Source: Chitinophaga sp. YR573
Lineage (GTDB): Bacteria > Bacteroidota > Bacteroidia > Chitinophagales > Chitinophagaceae
Direction: 5' to 3'
NCBI RefSeq assembly: GCF_900110995.1
Contig: NZ_FOJF01000003.1
Span: 992,001 to 1,056,000, forward strand
Length of the DNA stretch: 64,000 nucleotides
This document shows positions 51,331 to 61,043 of this stretch, piece by piece. The notes beneath the pieces are model-generated. The model did no database searches. It had not been told where the DNA came from and was given only the letters and a program-made list of their open reading frames with translations. Position 1 is the first letter of the stretch. Each line of letters starts with the position of its first letter. The position numbers and the translations under genes are program-made.

Positions 51331-52146
51331 TTAGTTAGTAGCTAATATCTGATTGATGGGAAGTGTTTGTGTAGCAAATGAAGTGGGGGTAATACCTGTA
51401 AAGAGTTTAAATTCCCTGATAAAATGGGACTGATCAAAATAGCCTGCATCATAGGCTACGCCTGTTAACTTCTGGGTGTTGGCATTCAACAGATTTAGAC
51501 TATACTGAAAACGGTTGATCTTACAAAACAGTTTAGGGGCTAATCCTGTATATTGAGAAAAGAGTTGATTCAGATAACGGGTAGAGATATTATTTCGGAT
51601 AGAGATAGAGACTATTTTTTCATTGGTACAATCATTTTTCAGGCTATCTGCAATCTCTCCGATAAGCTTGATCTTACTATGTTTTTTATCGGAAATAGTG
51701 AGTCTGTCCAATAAATATTCTTCTACTAATGTAATTCTGTTATGGAGGGTTGTAGTTCCTAATAACTTTACATGCAGACGCTTAATCGACGGGCCAAATA
51801 AATCAGCTGCATCAATGATATCATTATTAAATTCAGCTACATTTTCTTTGAAGAAATAAGCGGCAGAGTAAGGATAAAACCGTATCCCCAGCATAATATT
51901 CTTACCTGTAGATTTTATAGCTAATGGCTTCGTAATCTGTCCCCAGAGTTCTATAGCAGGTGTAGTATTAAACACACCATCTTTCCTTGTTAACCAGCTC
52001 CCTTCTCCCAGGTTGAAAATCACTTCCATATTCCCGCTGGGGAATACAATATCATCAAAACTTACATCTGAGTTGGATTCATAGAAATAGAACCCCTTGA
52101 TGTAAGGTCTTAATTGCAGACAGGGAAGAATTTCTTTAAAGGTCAC
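51331..52146 (-). CDS. AraC-family regulator with DUF6597-like N-terminal domain
   Basis: 271 residues. N-terminal sensor-like domain (LRPYIKGFYFYESNSDVSFDDIVFPSGNMEVIFNLGEG) and C-terminal AraC HTH (about 170-255: IVSISIRNNISTRYLNQLFSQYTGLAPKLFCKINRFQYSL, LTGVAYDAGYFDQSHFIREFKLFTGITPTSF). It lies just upstream of the SnoaL-lyase operon, in the same direction. The shared 18-bp element before both units suggests it regulates itself and that operon. Confidence 0.88.
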   Translation of the reverse strand: MTFKEILPCLQLRPYIKGFYFYESNSDVSFDDIVFPSGNMEVIFNLGEGSWLTRKDGVFNTTPAIELWGQITKPLAIKSTGKNIMLGIRFYPYSAAYFFKENVAEFNNDIIDAADLFGPSIKRLHVKLLGTTTLHNRITLVEEYLLDRLTISDKKHSKIKLIGEIADSLKNDCTNEKIVSISIRNNISTRYLNQLFSQYTGLAPKLFCKINRFQYSLNLLNANTQKLTGVAYDAGYFDQSHFIREFKLFTGITPTSFATQTLPINQILATN

Positions 52147-52162
52147 AATTCTCTTTTTTTCA

Positions 52163-52206
52163 CGAAGTTATAGGGAATAAGATACTAAAAATTGTACAAA
52201 TCGGAA
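52163..52206 (-). promoter_or_regulatory. Promoter and shared 18-bp element of the AraC gene
   Basis: -7-like TAACTTCG (52163-52170, minus strand) and the identical 18-bp AAATTGTACAAATCGGAA at 52189-52206, again 18 bp from the -7 box. The element contains the palindrome TTGTACAA. Confidence 0.6.
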
Positions 52207-52227
52207 CAGTTTTCTGTGGATAAAATA

Positions 52228-52248
52228 AGGCCGGATTTACTCCGGCCT
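52228..52248 (-). terminator. Intrinsic terminator of the membrane-protein gene
   Basis: Stem AGGCCGGA/TCCGGCCT with a 5-base loop, followed on the minus strand by TTATTTTATCC. It lies 18 bp after the stop of the gene at 52266. Confidence 0.8.
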
Positions 52249-52265
52249 CTTGTATATTTTGTTAA

Positions 52266-52820
52266 TTATTTGTTCAATCCTTTACTTATCAGATAGGTAC
52301 CTGTTGAAATACCCATTAGTATATAAGCATTTGAATCAAAAATCGGATATTCCATCTTTTGGAAAAACATGGTGAGGTAGATCCCGATATAAACAAAGGT
52401 GAAAATAAGCTGCTGAAGACGGGCAATTGATAATTGACCGGTATCGTCTTTCAGAATATCTGCCCAGAAGCCTGTTGTTTGAACCGTCAATGATTTTAGT
52501 AATGGATTGTCTGCTGGATTAGCTTTTTGACTGTTGTTAATTATCTGCGCGGCAGCAGTTGTTCCGCCCGATATTCCCAGTAGTACTAATCCGGTTAAAT
52601 TGATATCCGGATGATGGCCTGTTACGTTCCCCCAGTAAAGAGAAAAAATAGGACAGATGACAAGTGTCCATAACCATAATTGAAATTTATTGAAACTGTA
52701 TGGCTTTCCTGCCATATTTCCTTCTTTTAGTAAATCGGTACGCCACCCTACAATTAAAATGGCTAAGAATACGAGTATGGCAATGATGATGGAAATGGCG
52801 GAGTATACGTCTTCTGACAT
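52266..52820 (-). CDS. Multi-pass membrane protein, hypothetical
   Basis: 184 residues with about five membrane spans (SAISIIIAILVFLAILIVG, LWLWTLVICPIFSLYW, LTGLVLLGISGGTTAAAQII, LIFTFVYIGIYLTMFF, AYILMGISTGTYLIS). A short charged loop (NNSQKANPADNPLLKSL ... ILKDDTGQLS) lies between spans 3 and 4. No family named with confidence. Single gene. Confidence 0.65.
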   Translation of the reverse strand: MSEDVYSAISIIIAILVFLAILIVGWRTDLLKEGNMAGKPYSFNKFQLWLWTLVICPIFSLYWGNVTGHHPDINLTGLVLLGISGGTTAAAQIINNSQKANPADNPLLKSLTVQTTGFWADILKDDTGQLSIARLQQLIFTFVYIGIYLTMFFQKMEYPIFDSNAYILMGISTGTYLISKGLNK

Positions 52821-53024
52821 TTTAAATTGTTTTATTGTAACAAATATACTTTTTCTAAGTGGCTCTCTTGGTGCTTACAGACGAAGGTAGGAGGATGAGA
52901 ATTCTTAAAAAATACCAACTACTTTGTATTTTTCACAAAATCTTCTCCTAAATTTAACAGCGAATTAATACAAAGTTCACACTGTAAAACTACTTTCGCC
53001 CCCAAAATCACTTCCGGTACTGCG

Positions 53025-53540
53025 ATGGCATTCAACAACCTACATAATGAAATATATTTCGACAGGTTATTCAAAGAAACCTATCCCAATACCATTATGT
53101 ACCTGGAGAAGATCAGCAATAATAAAGAACTGGCCAGAGACCTCGCCCAGGAAGCCTTCCTGAAAGTGTGGCAAAAGCTGGTATTACTTCCGGAAAACAG
53201 GGAAGAAAGACTACGTTACATACTAATAATAGCAAGAAACTGTTTCCTGGATCATCTGAAACTGGCCTTAAAAGAAAAACAACAACAGGAAGCCTACTCC
53301 AGTATTCAAATAGAAAAAATCACTACGAACGACCTGGAAGTAAAAGAACAACAACAGATTATCGACTATACCATTAATACCCACGAAGAACCTGCCCGCC
53401 GCTACTACCTGTTAAACAGGGAAGAAGGACTTACCTATAAAGAAATCGCACTGCAGGAAGGCGTCTCCGAAAAAACAGTAGAACGTTATATCGGTCGCGT
53501 ACTCCGATCATTAAAAGCTTTAATGGCCACTATCTGGTAA
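53025..53540 (+). CDS. ECF RNA polymerase sigma factor
   Basis: 171 residues. Region 2 (LFKETYPNTIMYLEKISNNKELARDLAQEAFLKVWQK) and region 4 (REEGLTYKEIALQEGVSEKTVERYIGRVLRSLK) are complete. Heads the third sigma-FecR-SusCD locus. Confidence 0.92.
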   Translation: MAFNNLHNEIYFDRLFKETYPNTIMYLEKISNNKELARDLAQEAFLKVWQKLVLLPENREERLRYILIIARNCFLDHLKLALKEKQQQEAYSSIQIEKITTNDLEVKEQQQIIDYTINTHEEPARRYYLLNREEGLTYKEIALQEGVSEKTVERYIGRVLRSLKALMATIW

Positions 53541-53596
53541 CAATTCCTTAACGTAACTACCTGACGGTAACCAGTACATTTTGCTGTTCTTATAGT

Positions 53597-54502
53597 ATGG
53601 ACATCAGGAAACAACTGGACGATTTTGCAGCAGGTAAATTAAACGCCGCTGAAAAGACTGCCTTAAGACATGCATTAGCCGCGCTCACAGAGCAGGAACG
53701 TATGGATCTGTTTCCTGTAGATGCCTATATAAATGAGAACTTCCAGCTGCCGGAAGAAGAAATAGTCACTGCATTAGCAAAAATAAAAAGAAATACATCT
53801 AAAAGAAGGGTCCTTTTCACCGCCTGGAAATACGCCGCCGTATTCCTGTTAATCCTCGGCAGCGCCTTTTTATTAAGGAAAAACACAACTTATAAAAAAC
53901 GCAGTCTCCATGTACCGGACGGTAACCATGCATCCCTGGTATTATCAGATGGTACCCGTGTTACCATCAACGGTGGTAGTGAATTGGAATTCCCGGAAAA
54001 GTTCACAGGAGCAGAACGTATTGTATACCTGAAAGAAGGTGAAGCCTATTTTGAAATAGCTAAGAATCCCCGCCAGCCTTTCATCGTAAAAACCTCACAA
54101 TTAAACATAAAAGTACTGGGTACATCATTCTCTGTCAGGGATTATAATAATGAGAATCATGCATCTGTATCCGTTAACAGTGGTAAAATCGAATTGGAGG
54201 GACGGCTGTTAACAGCAGGATACGGATCCGTACTGGATAAACATACAAGAACATTCACTAAACTGGATATCGATACTACTGCAACAACAGCCTGGATAAG
54301 AGGGGAGTTTATTTTCCAGGATGCCACTTTACAACAGGTATTACAGGTACTGCAACACAGGTACCCCGTGCATATTGTGGTGAAAGACCCGCAACTATTG
54401 CAACACAGATTCACCGCCACCTTTAGGAATAATAGTATTCAAAGTATTATAGAGCAGTTAAACCTGATGAGTAACAAGGACAACCAGATAATTATACAAT
54501 AA
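53597..54502 (+). CDS. FecR-family anti-sigma factor
   Basis: 301 residues. Cytosolic part, membrane helix (WKYAAVFLLILGSAFLL, about 76-93), FecR domain (VPDGNHASLVLSDGTRVTINGGSELEFP, LKEGEAYFEIAKNPRQPF), C-terminal domain (LQQVLQVLQHRYPVHIVVKDPQLLQHRFTATF). Partner of the preceding sigma factor. Confidence 0.92.
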   Translation: MDIRKQLDDFAAGKLNAAEKTALRHALAALTEQERMDLFPVDAYINENFQLPEEEIVTALAKIKRNTSKRRVLFTAWKYAAVFLLILGSAFLLRKNTTYKKRSLHVPDGNHASLVLSDGTRVTINGGSELEFPEKFTGAERIVYLKEGEAYFEIAKNPRQPFIVKTSQLNIKVLGTSFSVRDYNNENHASVSVNSGKIELEGRLLTAGYGSVLDKHTRTFTKLDIDTTATTAWIRGEFIFQDATLQQVLQVLQHRYPVHIVVKDPQLLQHRFTATFRNNSIQSIIEQLNLMSNKDNQIIIQ

Positions 54503-54506
54503 AAAA

Positions 54507-54526
54507 CACCCTGCTGTAACAGGGTG
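54507..54526 (+). repeat. Hairpin between fecR and susC
   Basis: CACCCTG (54507-54513) and CAGGGTG (54520-54526), 6-base loop, 4 bp after the FecR stop and 33 bp before the SusC start. No T tract. Same place as the hairpin of the first locus (26941-26966). Confidence 0.6.
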
Positions 54527-54559
54527 CCGAAATTCAGTACAAGCTAAATTTTAAAATGA

Positions 54560-57500
54560 ATGAACAAAGTTACAAAAAAGCGGGGAGGCCCGTTCGGAAT
54601 TTTTTGCCCGTACCCGAACGGTATCATGTTCGTACTATTCTTATTTTGGGCATTATCTGTCAAAGCACAATCCGCTGAGCCAAAACTGGATATCACCATG
54701 GAAGGCCAGCCGCTGAAAAGCGTGTTCCAGTTTATCCAGAAGAACAGTCCATACCTGGTTAATTATAGTGGCAATGAAGTAAATGGTAATACACTCGTTA
54801 CCATCAACCTGCAGCATGCTACCGTACCTGAAATTTTACGCACTGCGTTAAGAGGTACGGATTATGAATATACCCGCAACAGTAATGCATTTGTTATCAT
54901 GCGCAAAGTGGAAGACGTAGTAGTCCGCGGTAGAGTAACAGATGAATCCGGGGAAGCGCTGATCGGTGTAAATATCCGGCCTAAGAACGGCAGCAAAGGA
55001 ACCGTTAGCAATATAGACGGTAACTATTTCATTACCATTCATCCTGGTACTGTTCTTTTATTTTCTTTCCTGGGATATGCATCGCGTGAGTTTACCATCA
55101 CAGAAACTAAAAAGCTGGATGTGCGACTGGCACCAGACCGTAAAGCATTAAATGAAGTAGTGATCACTACCGCTTTAGGCATAAAAAGAGAAGAGAAGTC
55201 GCTTGGTTACTCCACTACAGTAGTAAAAGGAGAAGAGCTCACAGAAGCTTTATCTGCTAACTGGACAGATGCGCTCTCCGGAAAAGTAGCTGGTCTTAAC
55301 CTGGTTAGATCAAATGCGGGTCCTACCGGTTCCAATAAAATCATTCTGCGCGGAGAAAATAACCTGAACGGAGATAACGAAGCGCTCATTGTTGTAGATG
55401 GAGTGGTGATCAATCAGAGTAGTGGTCGGCGTAACGGTATCAGCGGGGAATCTTCTTATGGTACCAGTAGCGATAACATGCCAGCTGACTATGGAAGTGG
55501 TCTCAATGATATCAATCCGGAAGACATAGAATCGGTTACTGTGCTGAAAGGTCCCGGTGCTGCGGCTTTATATGGCCAGCGCGGTGCAAACGGCGCGTTG
55601 ATCATTACTACCAAATCCGGTAGTTCTAAAAGGAAAGGTCTGGGTGTTACATTCAACTCTAATGTTTCCTGGGAAAACGTGAACCGCTGGCCTGATCTGC
55701 AATATGAATACGGCCAGGGCCTGGACGGAGCCAACTATTATTCCTACGGTGCTTCTCCGGATGGAGCGAGCACCAGCGGTACCAGTTCTGCTTATGGCCC
55801 TCGTTTCGACGGACAGAAATTCTATCAGTATGATCCGGTAACACAGGCACAGGGGAAAGAAAAAACACCCTGGGTAGCTTATCCTAATCAGATGCAGAAA
55901 TTCTTCAATACCGGAGAAACCTATACGAATTCAATCAGTGTAGATGGGGGATCTGATAAAACAACTGCCCGTTTCTCATTCACCAATGTATCTAATAAAT
56001 GGATAGTCCCTAATACCGGTTACAAACGTAATACGGTATCTATGTCTGTTAACTCAAAAGTGAATGATAAACTACAGATTTCATCAAAAGTAAATTATAC
56101 AAATAAATGGAGTGATAACCTGCCGGGTTCCGGTTATGGTAACCAATCCCTCATGTACTGGTATATATTCTGGCAGCCTAATGCGAACATCGACTGGCTA
56201 AAAAACTATTGGGCAAAAGGACAGGAAGACCGTGTGATCAAATATCCGTTCAGTTCCTTCCCTGAAAACCCATACGCGGTAGCTAATGAGTTTATCAATG
56301 CAACTAACCGCCACGGTATCACCGGAAACGTTCAGGCTACCTATAGCTTTACGAAGGAATTAAGTCTGACTGTAAGGACCTCTGTAGACTTCGCCTATGA
56401 ACAACGCTCTCAGGAGCGTCCTTATGATGCGGGGGCTAAATTGCCTAAAGGAAGCTACCGTACACAGAATCTCTTTTCCATGGAAGCCAGCAGTGACTTC
56501 CTGTTAAAATATGCTAAAAGGATCAATCCCGATTTCGAATTCTCGGTAACAGCCGGTGGTAGCTCATTAAGAAATACCTATAACAAAGATGAAACCCGTG
56601 CGGATTCACTGACGTTCCCCGGTATTTTCACAATGGCCAATGCTGCCGGACCACTGGTAACAATGCCATTGAGAAGCCGTTATGCAATCAACAGCTTTTA
56701 CGGCTTAGTGGCTGCCAGTTATAAAGACTTCCTCTTTGCGGATTTTACCGCCCGTAAGGACTGGGCCAGTACACTGGCTACACCCAGTCGTACTACAAAC
56801 GCAGGGTTCTTTTACCCATCTGCGAATGTGAGCTTCATCGCATCCGAAGTATTCAAACTCCCCAAGGTTATCAACTTTGCAAAACTGAGATTCTCTGCAT
56901 CAGGTGTAGGTAGTGGAGGTACTACTTCTTACCTCACGGCCTACAGTTATATCTCTTCGGGCAGCTTATATAACGGCGGACTGGAAAACCCTGCTTTATT
57001 GGCGAATCCTGATCTCCGGCCATTAAGGACCATCACTTATGAAGCAGGTACCAATATCCAGCTGTTTCAGAACCGTCTGGGCATGGACCTCGCTGTGTAC
57101 AGGGGGAATACCAAAGATCAGCATTTAAGGCGTGTAGTTGACCGCGCTTCCGGTTTTACATGGGTATTAATCAATGCCGGAGAAGTGAGCAATAAAGGGT
57201 TGGAATTGGCCTTAAATGGCACGCCTGTTAAAGTGAAGGGTGGATTTACCTGGAATACCAACATCATATTCTCTGCTAATAAGAACAAAATTGAAAGGCT
57301 GGCAGACAGCTCATTAGTACTACGGACAGGCCCTGTAGGTGGTGGCCAGATCGTAGCACAGGTGGGTGGAAGTATGGGAGACCTCTACGGAAGAGGATAT
57401 CAGCGAGCTCCGGACGGTCAGGTTATTTATGACGGGACCACTGGTGTGGCTTTGCTTACAGAAGGAGTGAAATACCTGGGTAATATCATTCCTAAATGGA

Positions 57501-58027
57501 AGCTGGGCTTCAGAAACGACTTTCAATACAAACAATTCAACTTACATCTCTTATTCGATGCCCAGTACGGTGGCGTAGCCCATTCTCTCACACATTACAA
57601 ACTGGCGGAGCAGGGGAAAACGAAGAATACATTACCAGGCAGATACAATGGTATTATTGGGAATGGTGTGGTCCAGAATGCAGATGGGAAATTCAGGAAG
57701 AATGATGTGATAGCTACCGATATCGATGAATATTACCGTTCTCACTTTGGTGTGGATAATGCAGAAGGCAGCGTATTCAGGACCGACTTTATCAAATTCA
57801 GAGAGGTTAGTCTGGATTACACCTTCAGTCCGAAATATCTCAAAAAGATAGGGTTACAGCGTGCCACCGTAGGGGTGTATGGACGTAACCTGCATATCTG
57901 GTCTAAGTGGCCCATATTTGATCCTGAATTTGGGACACTTAACGGAGATGATATCACACAGGGTTTCGAGATTGGTCAGTTCCCGTCTACCCGCACCTTT
58001 GGATTTAATTTATTACTTGGATTCTAA
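54560..58027 (+). CDS. SusC/RagA-family TonB-dependent transporter with STN domain
   Basis: 1155 residues. Signal anchor (about 20-37, ending VKAQS), STN domain (about 45-115), carboxypeptidase-regulatory domain (about 120-195), then EVVITTALGIKREEKSLGYS, plug (about 215-345; VVDGVVINQSSG, EDIESVTVLKGPGAAALYG), barrel to FGFNLLLGF. The barrel has the repeat-rich Gly/Asn loops usual for SusC. It imports the ligand selected by the SusD that follows. Confidence 0.94.
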   Translation: MNKVTKKRGGPFGIFCPYPNGIMFVLFLFWALSVKAQSAEPKLDITMEGQPLKSVFQFIQKNSPYLVNYSGNEVNGNTLVTINLQHATVPEILRTALRGTDYEYTRNSNAFVIMRKVEDVVVRGRVTDESGEALIGVNIRPKNGSKGTVSNIDGNYFITIHPGTVLLFSFLGYASREFTITETKKLDVRLAPDRKALNEVVITTALGIKREEKSLGYSTTVVKGEELTEALSANWTDALSGKVAGLNLVRSNAGPTGSNKIILRGENNLNGDNEALIVVDGVVINQSSGRRNGISGESSYGTSSDNMPADYGSGLNDINPEDIESVTVLKGPGAAALYGQRGANGALIITTKSGSSKRKGLGVTFNSNVSWENVNRWPDLQYEYGQGLDGANYYSYGASPDGASTSGTSSAYGPRFDGQKFYQYDPVTQAQGKEKTPWVAYPNQMQKFFNTGETYTNSISVDGGSDKTTARFSFTNVSNKWIVPNTGYKRNTVSMSVNSKVNDKLQISSKVNYTNKWSDNLPGSGYGNQSLMYWYIFWQPNANIDWLKNYWAKGQEDRVIKYPFSSFPENPYAVANEFINATNRHGITGNVQATYSFTKELSLTVRTSVDFAYEQRSQERPYDAGAKLPKGSYRTQNLFSMEASSDFLLKYAKRINPDFEFSVTAGGSSLRNTYNKDETRADSLTFPGIFTMANAAGPLVTMPLRSRYAINSFYGLVAASYKDFLFADFTARKDWASTLATPSRTTNAGFFYPSANVSFIASEVFKLPKVINFAKLRFSASGVGSGGTTSYLTAYSYISSGSLYNGGLENPALLANPDLRPLRTITYEAGTNIQLFQNRLGMDLAVYRGNTKDQHLRRVVDRASGFTWVLINAGEVSNKGLELALNGTPVKVKGGFTWNTNIIFSANKNKIERLADSSLVLRTGPVGGGQIVAQVGGSMGDLYGRGYQRAPDGQVIYDGTTGVALLTEGVKYLGNIIPKWKLGFRNDFQYKQFNLHLLFDAQYGGVAHSLTHYKLAEQGKTKNTLPGRYNGIIGNGVVQNADGKFRKNDVIATDIDEYYRSHFGVDNAEGSVFRTDFIKFREVSLDYTFSPKYLKKIGLQRATVGVYGRNLHIWSKWPIFDPEFGTLNGDDITQGFEIGQFPSTRTFGFNLLLGF

Positions 58028-58037
58028 TTTTTGTAAG

Positions 58038-59528
58038 ATGAAGAAAATAATATTGATGTTAAGCATCCTGCTGGCATCATGCACAAAAGATTTCCAGGAG
58101 ATCAATACGGATCCTAATGGTACACCTGTTGCATTACCGCAACAGCTTTTACCACCGGCATTAGTCAGCACTTTATCATACAACATGTTGCGCAACCGCA
58201 ATTTTAATAATGAGCTGATGCAGGTAACGGTAGATCTGGGAGATGCGGAAGGGAAAGTATTCAGATATGATTACCGCGCTACCTGGGCAGATTATCTCTA
58301 TAACGGATGGTATTCTGAACTTACCAATTTTAAAGATATCTATAAGATTGCCAGTCAGGAGTTGAACTATAACAAATCCTATATGGGTATCTCTTTAATC
58401 TGTCAGTCGTGGATTTATTCCATGCTCACAGATACCTATGGTGATGTCCCTTATTTTGAATCCAACCTGGCCAAAGATAGCGCTATTTACGAACCCCGTT
58501 TTGATAAACAAAAAGATATCTACCTGGATATTTTCAAGAAACTGGAAGAGGCAAATACGCTGTTAACTACGGGCACTGCGATCAGTGGCGGAGATCCTGT
58601 GTATAGCGGGAATGTGCAGAAGTGGCGTAAGTTCGGCAATTCATTATATCTGAGATTATTGTTAAGAATTTCCGGTAAAGCGGAAGTCTCCGATAGCTGT
58701 ATTGCAAAGTTTAAGGATATCGTAGAAACGAATGCAGCTAAATATCCTATAATGGCCAGCAATGATGAATCGGCTATTTTGAGATGGACAGGAATAGGGC
58801 CTTATTCATCTCCTTATCTGAGTGTAAGAGAACAGGATTTCAAAGCGCCCGGTTTAGGCAGTTTCTTTATCGATCATTTAGCTTCCTGGAATGATCCCCG
58901 TATTGATATTCCTACCTATGGCAGCAATGGTATCAACAGGTGGGGGATAGCGCCTTATTCGGGTTCTTATCAGGGCATTCCAAGTGGTTATTCTCCCGGA
59001 GATAATCCTATTAAAAAATCTTATTTCTACTCGAATACATCTACTTCTTCTTTAATGACAGAACCATTAACAGGTATGATCATGAATTATGCAGAGCTGA
59101 AGTTTATCTTGGCAGAAGCTGCTGCAAAAGGATGGATCGGTGGTTCTGCGGAAACCTATTATAATGATGGGGCTTTAAGCAGCATTACCCAATGGATACC
59201 CACCTGGCCCATGGATATTAAAACATTCCTCTCTGCCGCGGATATTGAATGGGTAGAAAGTGAAACGCTGGACCAGAAGATGGAGAAGATCCACTTACAG
59301 AAGTACTATGCACTTTTCCTGGAAGATATGGAACAATGGTTTGAATACCGTCGTACAGGACACCCTTTATTACCTAAAGGACCAGGGTTAAAGAATGGTG
59401 GTATTATGCCGGCAAGGATGACTTATCCCGTGTATGTACAATCCACCAATCCTACGAACTATAAACTTGCTGTAGCTGGCCAGGGATCTGATGTAATCTC
59501 TACACAGGTATGGTGGCAAAAACCTTAA
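58038..59528 (+). CDS. SusD/RagB-family outer-membrane lipoprotein (SusD-like type)
   Basis: 496 residues from the ATG at 58038 (MKKIILMLSI), lipobox Cys at 15; the frame open to 57879 lies inside SusC. KDFQEINTDPNGTPV, GISLICQSWIYSMLTDTYGDVPYFES, and the helical end QKMEKIHLQKYYALFLEDMEQWFEYRRTGHPLL place it in the SusD-like branch that starts with DFQEINTNP. 10 bp after SusC. Confidence 0.93.
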   Translation: MKKIILMLSILLASCTKDFQEINTDPNGTPVALPQQLLPPALVSTLSYNMLRNRNFNNELMQVTVDLGDAEGKVFRYDYRATWADYLYNGWYSELTNFKDIYKIASQELNYNKSYMGISLICQSWIYSMLTDTYGDVPYFESNLAKDSAIYEPRFDKQKDIYLDIFKKLEEANTLLTTGTAISGGDPVYSGNVQKWRKFGNSLYLRLLLRISGKAEVSDSCIAKFKDIVETNAAKYPIMASNDESAILRWTGIGPYSSPYLSVREQDFKAPGLGSFFIDHLASWNDPRIDIPTYGSNGINRWGIAPYSGSYQGIPSGYSPGDNPIKKSYFYSNTSTSSLMTEPLTGMIMNYAELKFILAEAAAKGWIGGSAETYYNDGALSSITQWIPTWPMDIKTFLSAADIEWVESETLDQKMEKIHLQKYYALFLEDMEQWFEYRRTGHPLLPKGPGLKNGGIMPARMTYPVYVQSTNPTNYKLAVAGQGSDVISTQVWWQKP

Positions 59529-59530
59529 TT

Positions 59531-61036
59531 ATGAAAACAATGAGAACAATATTGATATACGCAGCCTTGCTTTTTGTGTGGGGATGTAAAAAGGATACTT
59601 ATCCGGGTGGAAGTATCAGTCCATATATAGCGCTCTATGATATCAGAGACCTCTACCGGGGAAACGATGTTGTACTGACAACCGATAACATGTACGGATC
59701 AAACAGTATAGCCGTAATGGTGGTATCGGACCATTCCGGTGGTAACTTACCTGCCGGTTTGCTGGTAGTACAGGATAGCCGCCGTTTATCTCAGTTAAGA
59801 GGGATCTCTATTCCTTTAGGAACAGAAGCTGCCGATTATGTACCAGGTGATTCCCTCATCATTCATGTAGAAGGGAAAGTATTAAAGAAGGTAGATGGTA
59901 TTCTGGAACTCACAGGTATTAAAAAAGAAGATATCACTAAAGTATCTTCCGGAAATCCGATCCCTGTTAACAGGGTAACGACGAACCTCATCGTTGCTAA
60001 CCCTGATGCTTACGAAAGTACATTGGCTGTTGTTGTAAAGGGAGGCTTTGATCCGCTGCCCGGGCCAAAAGATAAATTATCAGGTGACAAGGTGCTGAAT
60101 GATGGATTCGGGGATATTGCTTTGCATACAGAAGCTACGGCTTTGTTCGCAGATAGCCTGATGCCGGTAAGCGCTAATTTCTACGGAATAATGTTTAATG
60201 TAAATGGAACACCACAGTTCCGTGTGCGTAAGGGTGATGATGTGGTGGTGTTGAGTTCTACCATAGAAATTGCGTCTGTTCTCATCACAGGATTTATCAG
60301 TGATGTAAAAGGGGCAGATGGCAATTATGAATACATACAGATGATGGCCACGCAGGATATTGATTTTGCTGCTACTCCCTATGCTGTGGTGGTAACCAAT
60401 AATGCGAATGCTTCTATCCCTACCGGTTACCCTGCCAAGGGATGGGCTACCGGCAGCATGCGTACATTTAAACTGAATCTGTATACTGGTAAAGCAGCTA
60501 AAGGAACTTTCTTTTATGTGGGAGGTGATGGAAAGATGATCAATGGTCCTGCTTCAACGAGTATAAGTTCTTCTAACTGGATAAGGGCTTTCAATTATGT
60601 AACCAATGATGGTGATGGTTTTGGTACCAAAACCGGTGGACTGATGGCTAACAGTGGGAATGCTTTCGGGATGGCTGTATTTAAGGATTCAGTCGTAACT
60701 GTAGACTCCCGTCCGGTAGATGTTATCTTTATCTCTTCAGGTGGTAGTTTGTATACAGAAGGCCCGCCGGCTAAAGGTTATCGCATTACCAATACGGATT
60801 TCTACGATGTGATAAATCCTGTCACCTTACAGGAACAACCATTCTACAGAAGTGGTTCCAATACGATCAGCCTTGCTTATAACACGGCCGATCTGGGTTA
60901 TTTCTACATGTTGGGGGGTACTTATAATCCGGCTTTAGGGAAATGGACAAAAGCCAGGACACAAACAAATGTACTGCTGACTAAAACATCTGCTCTCACT
61001 GAAATTGAAGGCACCGGATCTACTACACTCAAATAA
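59531..61036 (+). CDS. DUF5689-type lipoprotein
   Basis: 501 residues from the ATG at 59531 (MKTMRTILIYAA), 2 bp after the SusD stop; lipobox Cys at 19. N-terminal DUF5689 (about 35-240: ISPYIALYDIRDLYRGNDVVLT, DSRRLSQLRGISIPLG), C-terminal beta-rich part with QEQPFYRSGSNTISLAYNTADLGYFYMLGG. The family occurs in Bacteroidota loci together with phosphatases or nucleases. Binding role probable, ligand unknown. Confidence 0.8.
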   Translation: MKTMRTILIYAALLFVWGCKKDTYPGGSISPYIALYDIRDLYRGNDVVLTTDNMYGSNSIAVMVVSDHSGGNLPAGLLVVQDSRRLSQLRGISIPLGTEAADYVPGDSLIIHVEGKVLKKVDGILELTGIKKEDITKVSSGNPIPVNRVTTNLIVANPDAYESTLAVVVKGGFDPLPGPKDKLSGDKVLNDGFGDIALHTEATALFADSLMPVSANFYGIMFNVNGTPQFRVRKGDDVVVLSSTIEIASVLITGFISDVKGADGNYEYIQMMATQDIDFAATPYAVVVTNNANASIPTGYPAKGWATGSMRTFKLNLYTGKAAKGTFFYVGGDGKMINGPASTSISSSNWIRAFNYVTNDGDGFGTKTGGLMANSGNAFGMAVFKDSVVTVDSRPVDVIFISSGGSLYTEGPPAKGYRITNTDFYDVINPVTLQEQPFYRSGSNTISLAYNTADLGYFYMLGGTYNPALGKWTKARTQTNVLLTKTSALTEIEGTGSTTLK

Positions 61037-61043
61037 AACATCT

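Noticed and set aside
57879..58037. Upstream extension of the second SusD
   Set aside because: Inside the end of SusC in another frame; the lipoprotein signal begins at 58038.
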